Shown here one piece after another: positions 7,905 to 17,026 of a stretch of 64,000 bases of DNA. Both the position numbers and the translations under genes were made by a program. Within the stretch, counting starts at the first letter, position 1; every line of letters begins with the position of its first letter. The notes below the pieces were generated by a model. That model was not told the origin of the DNA and made no database searches. It saw only the letters and a list, made by a program, of their open reading frames with translations. Source of the stretch: Paludibacteraceae bacterium (GTDB lineage Bacteria; Bacteroidota; Bacteroidia; Bacteroidales; Paludibacteraceae); assembly GCA_017478725.1 (NCBI GenBank), contig JAFVDD010000014.1, positions 38,897 to 102,896 of the forward strand. Direction: 5' to 3'.

Positions 7905-8894
7905 ATGACTTATCTGATTATCCGGTTTGCTACCATAGGCAACGTGGCAATGACAGTCCCTGTCATCGCTTCGTTGAGCAGGCGCTATCCGGATGACAGG
8001 TTTGTCATTGCTGCCAAAAAAGACCTCGGTGCAATGTTTGCCGGCTACCACAATGTGACTTTTCATGAGGTGGACAACCGGCTTGATTGGCACGGTGTGG
8101 TGGCTCTTTGGCGCGAACTGCGCGGGCAGGTGGACAGCGTGATTGACCTGCAGGATGTACGCCGCACCCGGGTGTTGGATATGCTGATGCTATTGAGCGG
8201 CAAACGCATTACCATGGTGCATTACGGACGGCTGCACAAGCAACTGATCACCCTGTTCGGCATCACCCGTAGCGCGCTGCCTACCGAGTTCGACCGCTAT
8301 CGCGATACATTCCGCAGGGCGGGACTGGAGACGGATACGGACTTTACAGCCATACCCGTCAACCGCAAAGCCGCCAATGAGGTCGCCAAACGCTTCGGCG
8401 ACAAATCCGGGCGATGGATAGGTTTAGCGCCTTTCGCCAAATCCAAATCGAACATGCTGCCCTATCGCGTCACCAAAGAACTCATCGAGCGCTTGACTGC
8501 AGACCGGCAGACACGTGTGTTTCTCTTTGGTGCCGGCAGAATAGAGTGCGAGATGCTGCGGCAATGGGCTACTGTTTTTCCCCGCACGGAGAGTATAGCC
8601 GGCATGCTGACACTGGCGCAGGAACTGGAACTGATGCGGCAGCTGGATGTGATGGTCTGCATGGACAGCGCCAACCAGCATCTGTCCGGCCTCGTCGGAC
8701 TAAGGGCGGTGAGTATATGGTGTGCCACCCACCCCGTCATCGGCTTTGCCGGCTGGAAACAGCGGACGGAGGATATTATCCAGCGGCATGATTTGAGATG
8801 CCGTCCGTGCACATGTCACGGCACTAACCACTGCCGGTATGGCAATTTCGCCTGCAGGCAAATAGATATTGACACTATAATTCAACATATATGA
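7905..8894 (+). CDS. glycosyltransferase family 9 (ADP-heptose:LPS heptosyltransferase-like)
   Basis: A 329-aa GT-B enzyme. The N-terminus, YLIIRFATIGNVAMTVPVI, is the typical RxxxxGD-like start of GT9 enzymes; the C-terminal half shows WIGLAPFAKSKSNMLP, then VMVCMDSANQHLSGLVG, the usual donor-binding block, and a Cys-rich tail (CRPCTCHGTNHC). GT9 enzymes transfer heptose from ADP-heptose to the LPS inner core at the cytoplasmic face of the inner membrane. The exact sugar and acceptor cannot be given. It overlaps parA by four bases (ATGA). Confidence 0.85.
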   Translation: MTYLIIRFATIGNVAMTVPVIASLSRRYPDDRFVIAAKKDLGAMFAGYHNVTFHEVDNRLDWHGVVALWRELRGQVDSVIDLQDVRRTRVLDMLMLLSGKRITMVHYGRLHKQLITLFGITRSALPTEFDRYRDTFRRAGLETDTDFTAIPVNRKAANEVAKRFGDKSGRWIGLAPFAKSKSNMLPYRVTKELIERLTADRQTRVFLFGAGRIECEMLRQWATVFPRTESIAGMLTLAQELELMRQLDVMVCMDSANQHLSGLVGLRAVSIWCATHPVIGFAGWKQRTEDIIQRHDLRCRPCTCHGTNHCRYGNFACRQIDIDTIIQHI

Positions 8895-9655
8895 GTAAAA
8901 TAATTGCATTAGCCAACCAGAAAGGCGGTGTGGGCAAAACCACTACCTCCATCAACCTCTCTGCGGCTTTGGCGAAGGAGGGCAAGCGTGTGTTGCTTAT
9001 CGATGCCGACCCTCAGGCCAATAGTTCTTCCGGTTTGGGCGTAGAAATACGCGACTTGGAGAACACTATCTACGAGTGTCTGGTCAACGGAGTGGATCCC
9101 CACAAAGCCATCGTGGATACCAAAACGGCAAACCTGAGCCTCATACCGAGTCACATCGACCTGGTGGGCGCGGAGATCGAGATGCTGAACATGGAGCACC
9201 GCGAGCTGCTGCTCAAAAACCTGTTGCAGCCGCTGCGCGACGAATATGATTATATTCTGATTGACTGCAGCCCCTCTTTGGGCCTCATCACCGTCAACGC
9301 GCTCACAGCCAGCGACAGCGTGATTATCCCCGTGCAGTGCGAGTTCTTTGCATTGGAGGGAATAGCCAAACTGCTGAACACCATCAAAATCATCAAATCC
9401 AAACTCAACCCCTCGCTGAGAATTGAAGGCTTTCTGCTGACGATGTTCGACAACCGCCTGCGTCTTAGTAACCAGGTGTATGAGGAGGTGAAACGCCATT
9501 TCGGCGATTTGGTCTTCAATACGGTTATTGCGCGCAATGTGCGCCTGAGCGAGGCGCCTTCGCACGGACTGTCGGTGCTGGATTACGATGCCGGTTCCAA
9601 GGGAGCGCAGAACTACAAAGCATTAGCCAAAGAACTGATTAACAGACAAAAGTAA
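8891..9655 (+). CDS. parA: chromosome-partitioning ATPase ParA (Soj)
   Basis: A 254-aa Walker-type ATPase. The deviant Walker A motif is QKGGVGKTTTS at about residues 9-19, with the signature Lys before GGVGKTT; the Walker B region follows at YDYILIDCSPSLG. It acts with ParB-parS to segregate or position the replication origin. Length and gene order (parA-parB-DUF5683-lytic transglycosylase) match chromosomal Par loci of Bacteroidota rather than a plasmid. It is followed by parB after 11 bases. Confidence 0.95.
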   Translation: MSKIIALANQKGGVGKTTTSINLSAALAKEGKRVLLIDADPQANSSSGLGVEIRDLENTIYECLVNGVDPHKAIVDTKTANLSLIPSHIDLVGAEIEMLNMEHRELLLKNLLQPLRDEYDYILIDCSPSLGLITVNALTASDSVIIPVQCEFFALEGIAKLLNTIKIIKSKLNPSLRIEGFLLTMFDNRLRLSNQVYEEVKRHFGDLVFNTVIARNVRLSEAPSHGLSVLDYDAGSKGAQNYKALAKELINRQK

Positions 9656-9666
9656 GTCACATTCCT

Positions 9667-10500
9667 ATGAAAAAGATGACAGGACTGGGGCGCGGACTGG
9701 ACGCGCTGATTGACACAAGCCATGTAGATACCAACGGAGGTAGTTCGATTTCGGAAATCGAACTGAACAAGATTGTAGCCAACCCTGACCAACCGCGACG
9801 CACGTTTGACGAAGAGGCGCTACAGGAACTGGCTGACTCCATCCGCGAACACGGAGTCATTTCGCCTATTACGCTCCGCGACAATGGGGATGGCAGTTAT
9901 ATGATTATTGCCGGTGAACGGCGTTTCCGGGCCAGCAAACTGGCCGGGCTGGAGCGTATTCCGGCATATATCCGCACGGCGAAAGACGAGCAGGTGATGG
10001 AATGGGCACTCATTGAGAATATCCAGCGCGAAGACCTCGATGCCATTGAGATTGCGCTTGCCTACCAGCGGCTCATGGATGACTACAACCTTACCCAGGA
10101 ACGTATGTCCGAGCGTGTGGGCAAGAAACGTGCTACGGTAGCCAATTACCTGCGGCTGCTGAAACTGCCAGCAGAGATTCAGGTGGGTATCAAGGAGAAG
10201 AAAATCGACATGGGGCATGCCCGGGCTATTCTTGCCACGCCAAGCGCGGAACGGCAACTGGCGCTCTACCAGCGTATTCTGAAGGAAGGCTTGTCCGTGC
10301 GCAAAGTAGAAGCTTTGGCACAAGAGGACAAAAACGAGAAACCCTCAGCGCGCAAGCCAAAATCCGATCACTCCTACGAAGCCCTTCAAAAGGACCTGAG
10401 CGAAAGTCTCGGACTGAAAGTCAGGATTCAAGAGGGCAAACTGACTATCGCTTTTGCCAACGAAGAAGAACTGAAGCAAATCATCCGAAAGCTGAGTTGA
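9667..10500 (+). CDS. parB: chromosome-partitioning protein ParB (Spo0J)
   Basis: A 277-aa protein with the N-terminal CTPase domain (NPDQPRRTFDEEALQELADS; IIAGERRFRASKLAGL, containing the GERRxRA motif at about residues 82-88 and ENIQRE), a central helix-turn-helix (LTQERMSERVGKKRATVANYLRLL), and a short C-terminal dimerisation region. It loads on parS and spreads as a clamp to organise the origin. I did not find an obvious parS palindrome by eye. Its stop codon overlaps the TTG start of the next gene. Confidence 0.95.
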   Translation: MKKMTGLGRGLDALIDTSHVDTNGGSSISEIELNKIVANPDQPRRTFDEEALQELADSIREHGVISPITLRDNGDGSYMIIAGERRFRASKLAGLERIPAYIRTAKDEQVMEWALIENIQREDLDAIEIALAYQRLMDDYNLTQERMSERVGKKRATVANYLRLLKLPAEIQVGIKEKKIDMGHARAILATPSAERQLALYQRILKEGLSVRKVEALAQEDKNEKPSARKPKSDHSYEALQKDLSESLGLKVRIQEGKLTIAFANEEELKQIIRKLS

Positions 10501-11141
10501 GAAACTGGTTCCTCATATTGATGCTGGCTCTCAGCGCATCCATGATGGCGCAGAACAACGAGATTTATTACACTCCCGACACTACGGCTGCGTCGGAAGA
10601 CGACTACCGCTATTATGTCGATTTGACCAAGAAACCCGATGCCGTCAGGGCGGTGTGGCTCGGAGCGATCTTTCCCGGCGCCGGACAGATATACAACAAA
10701 TCCTATTGGAAGCTGCCTATTGTCTATGGCGCATTCATGGGATGCGGCTATGCTATCAGTTGGACGCAAGGAAGGTACAACAACTGCAAAACCGCCTATC
10801 TCGACCTTTACAACGACATCCAGACGGGCACTGTCAGCGAAGATGAATCCAAAAGCTACATTGCAGTCATGCCTACCGGATATACCTTGGACCGGCTGGG
10901 TGGAGCAAGCACCTGGATGAGCACGCTCAACAACCGTCAAAGTACATTCCGGCGGTATCGGGACTACTCGATTCTGGCAACGGTGGTGGTCTATGCCCTG
11001 TCGCTCATCGATGCTTATGTGGATGCGCAGTTGTTTGACTACGACATCTCGCCGGATTTGAGTATCAATCTGGAGCCTCAGATTCATTTCGACCCTTATA
11101 CACAACAATCCGCCGAACTAAAATTAGCTATACAATTTTGA
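10497..11141 (+). CDS. DUF5683 domain protein
   Basis: A 214-aa protein beginning with a probable signal or membrane segment (RNWFLILMLALSASMMAQ). The middle part, AVWLGAIFPGAGQIYNKSYWKLP, is the Pro-Gly-rich motif of DUF5683, and hydrophobic stretches near residues 75-90 and 160-175 suggest membrane association. The start is TTG at 10497, whose last two bases belong to the TGA of parB; I saw no better in-frame ATG. Position right after parAB and before the lytic transglycosylase is typical for Bacteroidota. Function unknown; an envelope role linked to segregation is inference. Confidence 0.8.
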   Translation: MRNWFLILMLALSASMMAQNNEIYYTPDTTAASEDDYRYYVDLTKKPDAVRAVWLGAIFPGAGQIYNKSYWKLPIVYGAFMGCGYAISWTQGRYNNCKTAYLDLYNDIQTGTVSEDESKSYIAVMPTGYTLDRLGGASTWMSTLNNRQSTFRRYRDYSILATVVVYALSLIDAYVDAQLFDYDISPDLSINLEPQIHFDPYTQQSAELKLAIQF

Positions 11142-12472
11142 AACAGACAAAATACATATTACTATTCCTTATTACCATTCCGCTGTACTTGTTTGCCGAG
11201 GAGAATATACCGGATACGCTTGCGATAGACACGATCAGTATAGAATCGTTAGAGTTAGTTCCCCTGCAAGCAGCTGATAGCACAGCGGATATAGATACCG
11301 ACGAGATACCGACGGGATACCGTATTGACACCATAGGACTCTCTGACATTGAGATACGTTGGTTCAATCAGGCCCTCCAATGGCTTGATACCACCGACTG
11401 CGTGGCAGTGCCCGACACCGCCACCCTGCCCGATTCGGTCTATAAGGCACGCCTTCAGGCATTGCCGTGTGTGATTGAGTTGCCCTATAACGAGCGCGTG
11501 CGCGCGTTTATAGTAAGGTATGTGAAACGCAATCCCAAGCAGGTGGCCCGACTGATGCGCATGGGCGAGTATTATTTCCCTATGTTTGAAGAGGCGTTGG
11601 GCCGGTACCAACTCCCGTACGAACTGAAATACCTGCCGGTGATTGAGTCCGCACTCAACCCCATGGCTCGTTCGCACATGGGAGCTGCAGGCTTATGGCA
11701 GTTCATGCCCGGTACCGGCAAACTATACGGGCTGGAGATCAACTCACTGGTGGACGAACGCATGGATCCTGTCCGCTCTACCGAAGCGGCGTGCCGCTTC
11801 CTGAGCAATATGTACGCTATCTATGGCGACTGGAATCTGGTCATCGCGGCATACAACTGCGGAGGCGGCAACGTCAACAAAGCCATCCGCCGTGCCGGAG
11901 GCAAACGCGATTTCTGGTCCATCTATCCTTATCTGCCTCGCGAAACGAGGAACTACGTGCCTATTTTTATTGCCGCCAATTATGCCATGAACTACGGCGA
12001 AGAACACGGCATCTGCAAAGCCCCAATTGATAGAACGATGGTAACCGATACCATTCGTACCACACAACGCATGCACCTGCAGCAAGCAGCTGACAATCTG
12101 GGTATTGAAATGAGTGAGCTTCGCCGCCTGAATCCGCAGTATTCGCGCGATGTATTGCCCGGCGGAAGCAGTTATGCCTTGGTATTACCGGCTGAGAAAG
12201 TGGGATTGTTTATCGACCTACAGGACTCGATCATGGCATACAAGGCTGACAGCCTGATCAATAACCGCCGTGCGGAGATCGACCTGGCGAAAGTGACTTC
12301 TATCAGCGGCGCATACCGCATCAACGGAGTGACCTATTATACAATCAAGAACGGCGACAGCCTCAGCACAATAGCCAAGAAATTCCATTGTTCGGTCAAA
12401 CAGCTCAAACAATGGAACGGACTGACGAGCGATGTTATCCGTGCCGGCAAGAAACTCAAAATCTGCAAATAA
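11138..12472 (+). CDS. membrane-bound lytic murein transglycosylase (MltD-like) with LysM
   Basis: A 444-aa exported protein with a signal peptide (KQTKYILLFLITIPLYLFA). The GH23/SLT domain covers about residues 150-290: YLPVIESALNP carries the catalytic Glu, followed by AAGLWQFMPGTGK and VIAAYNCGGGNV. A LysM domain ends the protein (YYTIKNGDSLSTIAKKF ... GKKLKIC). It cleaves the MurNAc-GlcNAc bond of peptidoglycan with formation of the 1,6-anhydro product. The start is TTG at 11138, overlapping the TGA of the DUF5683 gene. The segment from residue 20 to 75 is acidic and Thr/Ile/Asp rich and may be a linker. Confidence 0.9.
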   Translation: MKQTKYILLFLITIPLYLFAEENIPDTLAIDTISIESLELVPLQAADSTADIDTDEIPTGYRIDTIGLSDIEIRWFNQALQWLDTTDCVAVPDTATLPDSVYKARLQALPCVIELPYNERVRAFIVRYVKRNPKQVARLMRMGEYYFPMFEEALGRYQLPYELKYLPVIESALNPMARSHMGAAGLWQFMPGTGKLYGLEINSLVDERMDPVRSTEAACRFLSNMYAIYGDWNLVIAAYNCGGGNVNKAIRRAGGKRDFWSIYPYLPRETRNYVPIFIAANYAMNYGEEHGICKAPIDRTMVTDTIRTTQRMHLQQAADNLGIEMSELRRLNPQYSRDVLPGGSSYALVLPAEKVGLFIDLQDSIMAYKADSLINNRRAEIDLAKVTSISGAYRINGVTYYTIKNGDSLSTIAKKFHCSVKQLKQWNGLTSDVIRAGKKLKICK

Positions 12473-12801
12473 TGGAACCGGGGAAAAGATACTATTCAAT
12501 GCGTGAAACGGTAGCCGAGACGGGTGTTACTGATTCCACTTTGCGCCATTGGGAGAAACAATTTGCCGAACTCAATCCCCGCAAGGATGGTCATGGCAAC
12601 CGTTACTACACGGCAGAGGATCAGGAGCTTATCAAACGCATCAAATACATCCGAGACGAGCTGCATATCACGCGTTTGGAAGCTATCCGCCGTGAGCTGC
12701 AATCCAACAGCAAGCACTCCGACGAGCGCCAAGCCGCCCTTGACATCCTCCTCCGCGTAAAAGAAGAACTTTGTGAAATCCGCAAAATGATAAAACAATG
12801 A
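12472..12801 (+). CDS. MerR-type helix-turn-helix regulator
   Basis: A small protein of about 109 aa. The winged-helix motif reads YSMRETVAETGVTDSTLRHW, then HGNRYYTAEDQELIKRIKYI, as in the DNA-binding half of MerR-family proteins; the rest (about residues 60-109) is a helix able to form a dimer coiled coil. No effector-binding domain is present. Its ATG shares one base with the previous TAA (TAATG) and it overlaps YfhO by four bases. Target genes unknown; similar short MerR proteins are common in Bacteroidota near parAB. Confidence 0.8.
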   Translation: MEPGKRYYSMRETVAETGVTDSTLRHWEKQFAELNPRKDGHGNRYYTAEDQELIKRIKYIRDELHITRLEAIRRELQSNSKHSDERQAALDILLRVKEELCEIRKMIKQ

Positions 12802-15242
12802 AGATAGATTGGAAAAAAATAGTGCCGCACATTGTGGCTGTCGTAGCATTTGTGGCCTTTGCTTTATTGTACTGCAGTCCTCAGTTTAACGGCAGAGTGT
12901 TAATGCAAGGCGACATCAACACATGGAAAGGCGCCGCACAAGAAGGTTTAACCTACTACGAAACACACGGAGAGCCAACCGGTTGGACAAATTCAATGTT
13001 CTCCGGTATGCCGGCATACCAAATCACGTTCCGTAACGCAGCCGGCATGACGACTTCCTTTGTTAAAAACGGGATAGCAAAACTTTGGGGAGAACCGATT
13101 ACTGCTATCATACTTTATCTTATCGGTTTCTATGTAATGCTCCTTTGCTTTGGTATTAACGCGTGGTTAGCCTTAGTCGGAGCATTTGCAATGAGTTTAT
13201 CGACTTATTTCTTCATCATCATTCCCGCTGGCCATATGTCGAAGGCTTTTGCGCTAGGGGGATTGGCTCCAATAATCGGTGGCATATATGCTATTTTCCG
13301 TAAACGCTACCGGATCGGCATACCAGTATTACTGGTCTTCGGATGTTACGCCATCGTGATGCATCCGCAGATGAGTTATTATATTTTCATGCTTATTGGC
13401 GTGTTGTGCATAGCGGAGTTATACATCCATATTCGTGATAAAGAATGGAAAGCGCTCAGCATCAATGTAGGCATTCTCGCCTTATGTCTCTGCCTCATTT
13501 TTGGTACTAAGTTATCATGGTGGGAACTTAATCATGAGTACCTGGGGCAAACCATGCGAGGCGGACATAGCGAACTGACAAAAGTACAAAGTGACAAAGT
13601 ACCAAGTACAAAGGACGCCGGTTTGGACATCAAATACGCTACCGACTGGAGTTATGGGATAGACGAAACGATGACACTACTTATCCCTAACTGGGAAGGC
13701 GGAGCCAGCGGATACGACCTTGGCAAAGACAGCCAACTCAGCCAAGCCATGCGCAAGCAAGGTGTTTCAAAACGTGACGCAGAGAGTTTCTGCTCTCATG
13801 CGCCCACCTATCGCGGCGAGAAGATGTTCACCTCCGGAGCCGTGTATGTCGGTGCCGTGGTATGCTTCCTATTCTTTTTAGGTCTTTTAATTGTACCGGG
13901 ACCATATAAATGGGCATTGCTCTTCGCTACACTCATGTCTATCTTCCTTGCATGGGGTAGAAACATGATGTGGCTCACGGAGTTGTTCTTCAATTACTTC
14001 CCGATGTATAACAAATTCCGCGCAGTGGAGTCCATCCTCGTCGTCGCGGAAATAACCATGCCACTCCTTGGTATCTTAGGGTTACAGCGGATTGTCAACG
14101 GAGAAATTGAGTGGTCTAAACTGCGTAATAGTCTCTTCATTGCAGGAGGTGTCACAGCCGGAATCTGTCTTATCGCTGCACTCTTTGCTGGAAGCTTTGA
14201 TATGACGAGCAGTTATGATGCACAATGGAAGAGTCAAGTACCTCAGTGGTTGTATGATGCGATCCTTGATCAACGCACTGCGATGCTTCGGGCCGACGCA
14301 TGGCGAAGCCTGCTATTCGTGGTACTCGGCTTTGCGCTGACGTATTGGTACGCATGGAGCCAACAAAAAGAAAGGAAGACACGGAACTCCATTATCTTCT
14401 TTGCCGGACTCACAGTCCTCATCTTGACCGACATGGTTCCTGTTGACAAACGATTCTTCAACAACGACAACTTTGTAAAGGCCAAAGATAGTGAGGCATA
14501 TTTCAAGATGCAGCCGTGGGAAGAGCAGATTTTGCAAGACAAATCGCTTGACTATCGCGTACTCAATCTCAATACTAACACGTTTAACGATTCGCGCACC
14601 AGTTATCGTCTCAAATCGATTGGGGGCTATTCGGCGGTTAAACTACGCCGTTATCAAGACTTGATAGACGAGCATATCAGTAAGATGAACTGGAACGTCA
14701 TCAATATGCTCAATACCAAGTATATCGTCACGCGCCAGGGAGTCATCCCGAACACCGATGCGATGGGTAATGCGTGGTATGTGAATGAGGTGCAATTTGT
14801 GCCCACACCGGATGACGAGAGCGCAGCATTGAATATACTGGATTTGCATACGACAGCAGTTGCCGATGAGCAGTTCCGGGAGGTACTGACCTGTACCGGA
14901 CAACCGAATGCAGAAGATCATATCGAATTGACAGAGTATGCTCCGAATAAACTCTCTTATATTTCCAAGCTCTCAAGCGACCGTGTAGCGGTCTTCTCTG
15001 AGATTTATTATCCGAAAGGATGGCATCTTTATGTAGATGGAAAAGAGATCCGTCTCGGTCGCGTGAACTACGTTCTCCGTGCAGCAGTCATTCCTGGCGG
15101 CGAACATACGGTGATGATGGAGTTCCTTCCTGATGCAATGCGCTGGGACAAATGGTGTGCAGTACTTGCCGTATTGCTATTCGTACTAAGTGCCGCCCTG
15201 TTCATCGGAGGTGCAATATATAATAAAAAGAGAGTTGCTTAA
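12798..15242 (+). CDS. YfhO-family polytopic membrane protein
   Basis: An 814-aa protein with about 12 hydrophobic segments, starting IVPHIVAVVAFVAFALLYC and including LIGFYVMLLCFGINAWLAL, followed by a soluble C-terminal region (about residues 580-790) and a last membrane helix. The motif MQGDINTWKG and the block TNSMFSGMPAYQI are typical of YfhO proteins, which are thought to act as glycosyltransferases or helper proteins for lipid-linked sugar transfer on the outer face of the membrane. In the middle, LTKVQSDKVPSTKDAG is a heptamer-derived insert. The gene looks more AT-rich than its upstream neighbours. It ends convergently with a glycosyltransferase, the two stop codons lying within one hairpin. 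Confidence 0.85.
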   Translation: MKIDWKKIVPHIVAVVAFVAFALLYCSPQFNGRVLMQGDINTWKGAAQEGLTYYETHGEPTGWTNSMFSGMPAYQITFRNAAGMTTSFVKNGIAKLWGEPITAIILYLIGFYVMLLCFGINAWLALVGAFAMSLSTYFFIIIPAGHMSKAFALGGLAPIIGGIYAIFRKRYRIGIPVLLVFGCYAIVMHPQMSYYIFMLIGVLCIAELYIHIRDKEWKALSINVGILALCLCLIFGTKLSWWELNHEYLGQTMRGGHSELTKVQSDKVPSTKDAGLDIKYATDWSYGIDETMTLLIPNWEGGASGYDLGKDSQLSQAMRKQGVSKRDAESFCSHAPTYRGEKMFTSGAVYVGAVVCFLFFLGLLIVPGPYKWALLFATLMSIFLAWGRNMMWLTELFFNYFPMYNKFRAVESILVVAEITMPLLGILGLQRIVNGEIEWSKLRNSLFIAGGVTAGICLIAALFAGSFDMTSSYDAQWKSQVPQWLYDAILDQRTAMLRADAWRSLLFVVLGFALTYWYAWSQQKERKTRNSIIFFAGLTVLILTDMVPVDKRFFNNDNFVKAKDSEAYFKMQPWEEQILQDKSLDYRVLNLNTNTFNDSRTSYRLKSIGGYSAVKLRRYQDLIDEHISKMNWNVINMLNTKYIVTRQGVIPNTDAMGNAWYVNEVQFVPTPDDESAALNILDLHTTAVADEQFREVLTCTGQPNAEDHIELTEYAPNKLSYISKLSSDRVAVFSEIYYPKGWHLYVDGKEIRLGRVNYVLRAAVIPGGEHTVMMEFLPDAMRWDKWCAVLAVLLFVLSAALFIGGAIYNKKRVA
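13582..13609. repeat. heptamer tract inside the yfhO gene
   Basis: Four 7-bp units, AAGTACA, AAGTGAC, AAAGTAC and CAAGTAC, encode a short Lys/Ser/Thr-rich insert in an extracytoplasmic loop of the YfhO protein. The AAGTACA type of unit resembles intergenic heptamer tracts elsewhere in the window. Confidence 0.65.
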
Positions 15243-15256
15243 TCCAGCAACTCTCT
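15229..15256 (-). terminator. hairpin spanning both convergent stop codons
   Basis: A perfect 10-bp stem, AGAGAGTTGC (15229-15238) and GCAACTCTCT (15247-15256), with an 8-base loop. The loop and stem contain the stop codons of both yfhO (plus) and the glycosyltransferase gene (minus). On the minus strand it is followed by CTTTTTATTA, so it looks like an intrinsic terminator for the minus-strand operon; on the plus strand there is no T run. Confidence 0.65.
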
Positions 15257-16333
15257 AAACATCTTCTCAACGGCTTGGTCTGAATAATGGTTGAGATAAC
15301 ACTGCCGTGCATTTTCGTTCCAACGAGGACGAGGATGCGCGGCAAATTCATTCATGCAAGCTATAAACTCATCCGCTGTATTGCATCGCCAGCCACTCAC
15401 GCTTTCTTCAATCTCATACCCTTCAAAAGCTTCATCTGTTCCGATAATATTCTTTCCATTCATCAAGCTCTCACAGGTTTTCACCTTCATCCCGCTACCG
15501 CTAAATATCGGCAATACCATCACATCTGCCCACGAGATATAGGGTAAGAGTTCCGGCGCATCAGAGACAACTTCAATATCTTTGAGCAATTCCGGTTCGT
15601 CTTCTTTCAGCTTTTTCATTCCCTTGCCTACAACTCGAATATCAATATCTACCTTGGGCGCCACATTACGCATAAACCATATGATACCTTCATTATTCGG
15701 CGTAAAGTAGGATCCTAAGAATAAACACTTGAGTTTCCGAGAAGTCAATTCTTTGCTCTTTCTCATATCTATTGCTTTATCTGCGAGAGAGATAGGAATC
15801 AGCGTGGGCTCTTGTATGTTATAGAACTTTTGCAAGGAATCGGCATCTCTTTTGTTAAGAGCAATTATCTCATCCGAATACGCACATGCCCACGCATCAT
15901 TTTTGTCTGCACAACGGATGAGGACATCCCGAAATGGCAGACGCTTTGACACCTTATCGTCAAAATACTGTTTCTCTACATTATGGAAATGTGTAATAAT
16001 CTTACCTTGATAGCCGCCTTCTTTAAGTGCCTTTGCCAATATTCCGAACACCGACCGATCAATAAACACAACATCATATGCCTTCGCTTTTTCCGCCAAC
16101 GCACGGACACGCTTCGGGGTCAATCCAAAGAAATATCCGGATGGCATATATAGCGCACCTTTGATGTACTCCCATAACGCACTGTGATTCTCTTCATTAT
16201 GGATAATATACACCTCTACATTCTCCGCACCAACCGCTTTGCATAACATATCGTAATTGCGTTTGGTGCATTGTTCTCCGCCGCCCATTACCTTCGCGGC
16301 ACGTCTATATTGTATAAAAAGGAGTTTAGTCAT
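15239..16333 (-). CDS. glycosyltransferase, GT4/GT1-like
   Basis: A 364-aa GT-B enzyme. It begins KLLFIQYRRAAKVMGGGEQCTKRN, where GGGEQ is the acceptor-side glycine loop, and the second half has KCLFLGSYFTPNNEGIIWF, VVGKGM and then VLPIFSGSGMKVKTCESL, the usual nucleotide-sugar binding block with its Glu. It likely adds one sugar to a surface glycan at the inner membrane. It is the last gene of the cassette: its start lies directly next to the end of the LicD gene with no gap. Donor and acceptor unknown. Confidence 0.85.
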   Translation of the reverse strand: MTKLLFIQYRRAAKVMGGGEQCTKRNYDMLCKAVGAENVEVYIIHNEENHSALWEYIKGALYMPSGYFFGLTPKRVRALAEKAKAYDVVFIDRSVFGILAKALKEGGYQGKIITHFHNVEKQYFDDKVSKRLPFRDVLIRCADKNDAWACAYSDEIIALNKRDADSLQKFYNIQEPTLIPISLADKAIDMRKSKELTSRKLKCLFLGSYFTPNNEGIIWFMRNVAPKVDIDIRVVGKGMKKLKEDEPELLKDIEVVSDAPELLPYISWADVMVLPIFSGSGMKVKTCESLMNGKNIIGTDEAFEGYEIEESVSGWRCNTADEFIACMNEFAAHPRPRWNENARQCYLNHYSDQAVEKMFRELLD

Positions 16334-17026
16334 TTATATCTTTCTCCTATATTGGCGCATATGATATGGATAACGCCTTGTTTTGCGTGTTCCATTTGTC
16401 CAGCCCTTTATGGGTTGCATAAAATCATCACCATACAAATCTTTCAAGAATTGCTCAGCGTTATTAGGCATATAAAAATAATGTCCCAAGAATTCCTGCT
16501 TCGTTAAATCGGTTTTATCTGTCGCATCCATATCACACGGGAAACCATCGGTTTCATTTGCTTCGCTCCATTCCTTGTACTCATGACGTTTCGGCACAAA
16601 TGATGCTATCGTTTGTTCGTCAACCTCAAAGAAATAATAAAAATCAACAGGAACTCCTTTGTAATTAAATTGATCAATCGTTATACTATTGTCTTCCTTG
16701 AAATAGAACTGACGAACCCATTTGAATCCGTTCTTTTGCATAATTTGAACGATATTATCAGGTCTTTCGGAAGCCAGTATTCCTAAATCTAAATCGAAAT
16801 CATAAGGTATAAAATTGTGCTCCCTATATGCGCCCAGCAACAAACCTGCATATAGAAATGGTCGCACTCCCTCTGGCTCTAAAATATCATTCACCAATTG
16901 GAGAACTTCTATGCCGTGCTTTTTTACAGCCTTAGCTTCTTTGCGTTCTTTGAATGAATTGATGATTTTGACACAATATGGATATATACCAAACTTTGCT
17001 GCTATTTTTTGTATCAATCTGCTCAT
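16334..17026 (-). CDS. LicD-family phosphotransferase
   Basis: A 230-aa protein with the LicD/fukutin-like core: PEGVRPFLYAGLLLGAYR, then EHNFIPYDFDLDLGILA, where the Asp pair DLDL is the metal-binding motif of the nucleotidyltransferase fold. Near the end are aromatic-rich PFxx and FLKDLYGDDFMQP segments, the usual LicD C-terminal signature (YG..W). LicD proteins move phosphocholine or a related phospho-alcohol from a CDP carrier to a surface glycan. It overlaps the upstream fusion gene by four bases, which supports a shared pathway with the cytidylyltransferase domain. Confidence 0.85.
   Translation of the reverse strand: MSRLIQKIAAKFGIYPYCVKIINSFKERKEAKAVKKHGIEVLQLVNDILEPEGVRPFLYAGLLLGAYREHNFIPYDFDLDLGILASERPDNIVQIMQKNGFKWVRQFYFKEDNSITIDQFNYKGVPVDFYYFFEVDEQTIASFVPKRHEYKEWSEANETDGFPCDMDATDKTDLTKQEFLGHYFYMPNNAEQFLKDLYGDDFMQPIKGWTNGTRKTRRYPYHMRQYRRKI

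Noticed and set aside
9655-10500. Plasmid-type partition system
   Set aside because: The parAB pair is followed by the DUF5683 and lytic-transglycosylase genes, the usual chromosomal order in Bacteroidota, and no replication gene is near.
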